From NCBI RefSeq assembly GCF_040802235.1, contig NC_133174.1, forward strand, positions 108,753,647-108,817,646: 64,000 bases of DNA, read 5' to 3'. Shown in pieces: positions 62,060 to 64,000 of the stretch (the stretch's first letter is position 1; each line of letters starts with the position of its first letter). Made by a program: the position numbers and the translations under genes. A model generated the notes under the pieces. That model had not been told where the DNA came from. It did not search any database and worked only from the letters and a program-made list of their open reading frames with translations. The DNA comes from Manis javanica (taxonomy: Eukaryota; Chordata; Mammalia; Pholidota; Manidae).

Positions 62060-62240
62060 CTGGGATTCTCAAATATTTTTGGATCCCAGACCCCTGTGTG
62101 AATTTTTCAAAAGTCAAAAAACACTTTCTCTAGAAAGATATACATGTGTAACTGCACACATGATTTTGCCTAAATTTTTAGGGCATTCAAAGATTCTCTG
62201 AAGTCCTGTTATAGACCTCCTAGGAATCTACAAACCGTGG
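62060..62240. mobile_element. possible hAT-Tip100-type remnant
   Basis: 'GGGATTCTCAAATATTTTTGGATCCCAGACCCCTG' and 'ACCTCCTAGGAATCTACAAACC' resemble old hAT MITE text. Confidence 0.4.
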
Positions 62241-62639
62241 GCAAAAGGTATACATCTGCACCAGAAGACACAGGTTTTGTGGAACCTGAAATCCACAAAG
62301 ATCTGAAGAGAGGATCTGGGGCCCAGACATTTCTTGAGTAGCCAAAAGGGTTGAAAGATATCATTCAGTATTAAATAAAGGGTAGAAAGGTGAATGCTGA
62401 TTAGAAAGACAAGACAACGAATGACCCAAAGATTAGGTAATTGGAGGAGCTATCCTTTGTGGGAAGAGTAATGCAGAGTGTGTGTAGAAGACACAGATCA
62501 ATGCTATGTGCATGCTGAGCCAAGCTCACTGAGTAATATGAAGCTGTTTCCATGAATTTACCAAGTATAGGGGTGTTACCGGCTGTGATGCTCTTTTCCC
62601 CAGGATCATGTCTTGGAGGTGACAAAGAATGATGCCAGT

Positions 62640-62995
62640 AGACAAGAGTACGGAGCAATCAGCAAAGTTTTTAATAAGGAGTGAAAAGGAAAAATAGAGA
62701 CTCCTAAGCATGAGGAGATCCAAGAGTGGATACTGTTAGAGCAGCAGAGTCTAGGGTTTATAAGCCAAAAAAGAAGGAAGTTTACAGGATTGGCAGGGCC
62801 TTGTTGCTTGGAAGACCCCTTTGTTTTTCGGACTGACTTCTCCAGATGTTCAGGATGTAGCCCCTTGTTTCTCACGCTGAGTTATCTCGACACCCAGGAT
62901 GTAGCCCCTTGTTTACTGTGAGGCCTTGATCCTATTTCCCTCCTGCCTTCCCCTTGTTGGGGCCACAAATTCTAAGCCTGCTTACATTCCACTAA
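62640..62995 (-). mobile_element. possible solo LTR, antisense
   Basis: A minus-strand TTATTAAAAAC near 62662-62672, C-rich stretch at 62930-62960, and the 19-base word AGGATGTAGCCCCTTGTTT twice (62853-62871 and 62898-62916) give it an LTR-like look. Edges and family are unclear. Confidence 0.3.
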
Positions 62996-63004
62996 TTTCT
63001 GCCT

Positions 63005-63195
63005 CAGGATTTGTTGAAATGGTTTAGAACACTAAAGTTGGAAGGACCGTTAGAGTTCACAAAGTCCAACCCTATCATTTTACACATGAGGGAACCAAAT
63101 TAGGAAGGAGTTTGCCTAAAAGTATATGGCTATTTAGGAGCCAAGAGAGACTAGACTTGTGTCTGCCAACCCAGGGGTTTTCTAATACACCACAT
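63005..63195 (+). mobile_element. MIR-type SINE
   Basis: 'GGAAGGACCGTTAGAGTTCACAAAGTCCAACCC', 'TCATTTTACACATGAGGGAACC' in MIR order. Confidence 0.65.
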
Positions 63196-64000
63196 TGCCT
63201 TGTGTCCTTCTTACATTTAGAAAGTAACTAGAAGAATTAGAAAATATTTTAGAGAACCCCAGATCTTGGAACTTGAAGCCTTTGAAGGGTTATAGTTTAT
63301 CAAGATGGTTGGTGATTCAGCGGTCTGTTTTCTCTATCCTTTCAGTGCAATGCTAGGGTTAGAAAAAAGGACTAATATTTTTTTCTAATCTTATATGTAT
63401 AAACATATTTTATATGTATAAACATACTTTAGAGTCTGAAGCATATTTTTCTTGACCTTATGATATATATGAATATGTAAGAGGGAACCATTTTGATATA
63501 TTGACAAAGGAAGCGGGTATCTTGGTACAGAAAAGTCTCCTGGCTAATTATCTCTAATCTGTGCATGTTTTTAAGGGCAAGGAGAAAAACTTAGAAGGAT
63601 TCAGGCTGTAAACATAGTTTGCCTAACAGGGTTGTGATTGGTGGGGAATAGAGGAGAGATGAGATGATAGTTTTTGCTTCATGAAAAATCTATTAAAATA
63701 TAACATAAAACTAGGATGCTTGTCCAGTTCTGTGTATAAGGAGCATGGGAGTCAACAGTGCATCCTAACATAAGTAAGAACCTGAACAGAATGAAAAATC
63801 AACAGCTCTTCTTAAATTTATAAGAGAGTTCTGGAAGACACAGGGAAAACTAGTGTCTCCAAGCATGGAGAAATAAACAGCCAAATAGAGAAAGTTGAGG
63901 CTTTATTGGTGAAGAGACTCACAAGTGGAGAACCAGTGGCAGTGTAGGAAAAACTTGACTGTATTGAAAAATTTCTGGAAGTTCAGTGCAGACAACTCTG
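63196..64000. other. single-copy DNA to the window end
   Basis: Contains a near-exact tandem duplication 'TATATGTATAAACATA(C/T)TTTA' (63393-63433). No gene seen. Confidence 0.4.

Overview
The window is mammalian nuclear DNA. It has no operons, no recognisable multi-exon gene and no intact protein-coding gene. What it holds is a dense record of LINE-1 (L1), L2, MIR, hAT/Tigger and LTR insertions separated by single-copy intergenic or intronic sequence. I see no abundant lineage-specific SINE: no primate Alu, carnivore tRNA-Lys SINE, equid ERE or ruminant Bov-tA/BovB. L1 is the only clearly young family. A SINE-poor placental such as a pangolin would fit, but that is a weak inference.

The left fifth (about 0.5-23.4 kb) is a nest of L1s, almost all antisense. 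An old L1 (541-15410) was broken three times: by a Tigger1-like DNA transposon (909-1350), by a 5'-truncated L1 (about 2223-3770), and by one young insertion of 8.8 kb (5512-14348). The young insertion is the main object here. On the minus strand it reads: L1 5'UTR with 209-bp tandem promoter monomers, ORF1, ORF2, G-rich 3'UTR, about 290 bp of (AAAG)n, then about 1.7 kb of endogenous-retrovirus DNA (integrase-tail-like stretch, Env TM subunit, LTR with AATAAA) and a final poly(A). One 14-bp target-site duplication flanks the whole, so L1 and retroviral part arrived together as an L1 with a retroviral 3' transduction. A second copy of the retroviral part, without L1, lies at 44958-46696 with its own 16-bp duplication and stops at the same internal boundary.

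Right of the nest are further old L1 remnants (15.4-23.4 kb) with an RPL31 processed pseudogene inside one. At 24.0-24.6 kb there is a compact promoter-like cluster (CRE, inverted CCAAT, TATA) directly before a short, apparently decayed reading frame that I do not recognise.

From 24.8 kb to the end the DNA is mostly single-copy, with old fossils: L2, MIR, MER5A, MER20, MER58-like, MaLR LTRs, L1 3' ends, a solo LTR and a few microsatellites. Some non-repeat stretches (26.0-27.6, 29.5-30.9, 39.8-40.2 kb) look like candidate conserved noncoding DNA but cannot be tested here. Repeat family names come from recognising consensus sequences by eye; boundaries of old repeats are approximate (tens of bases).
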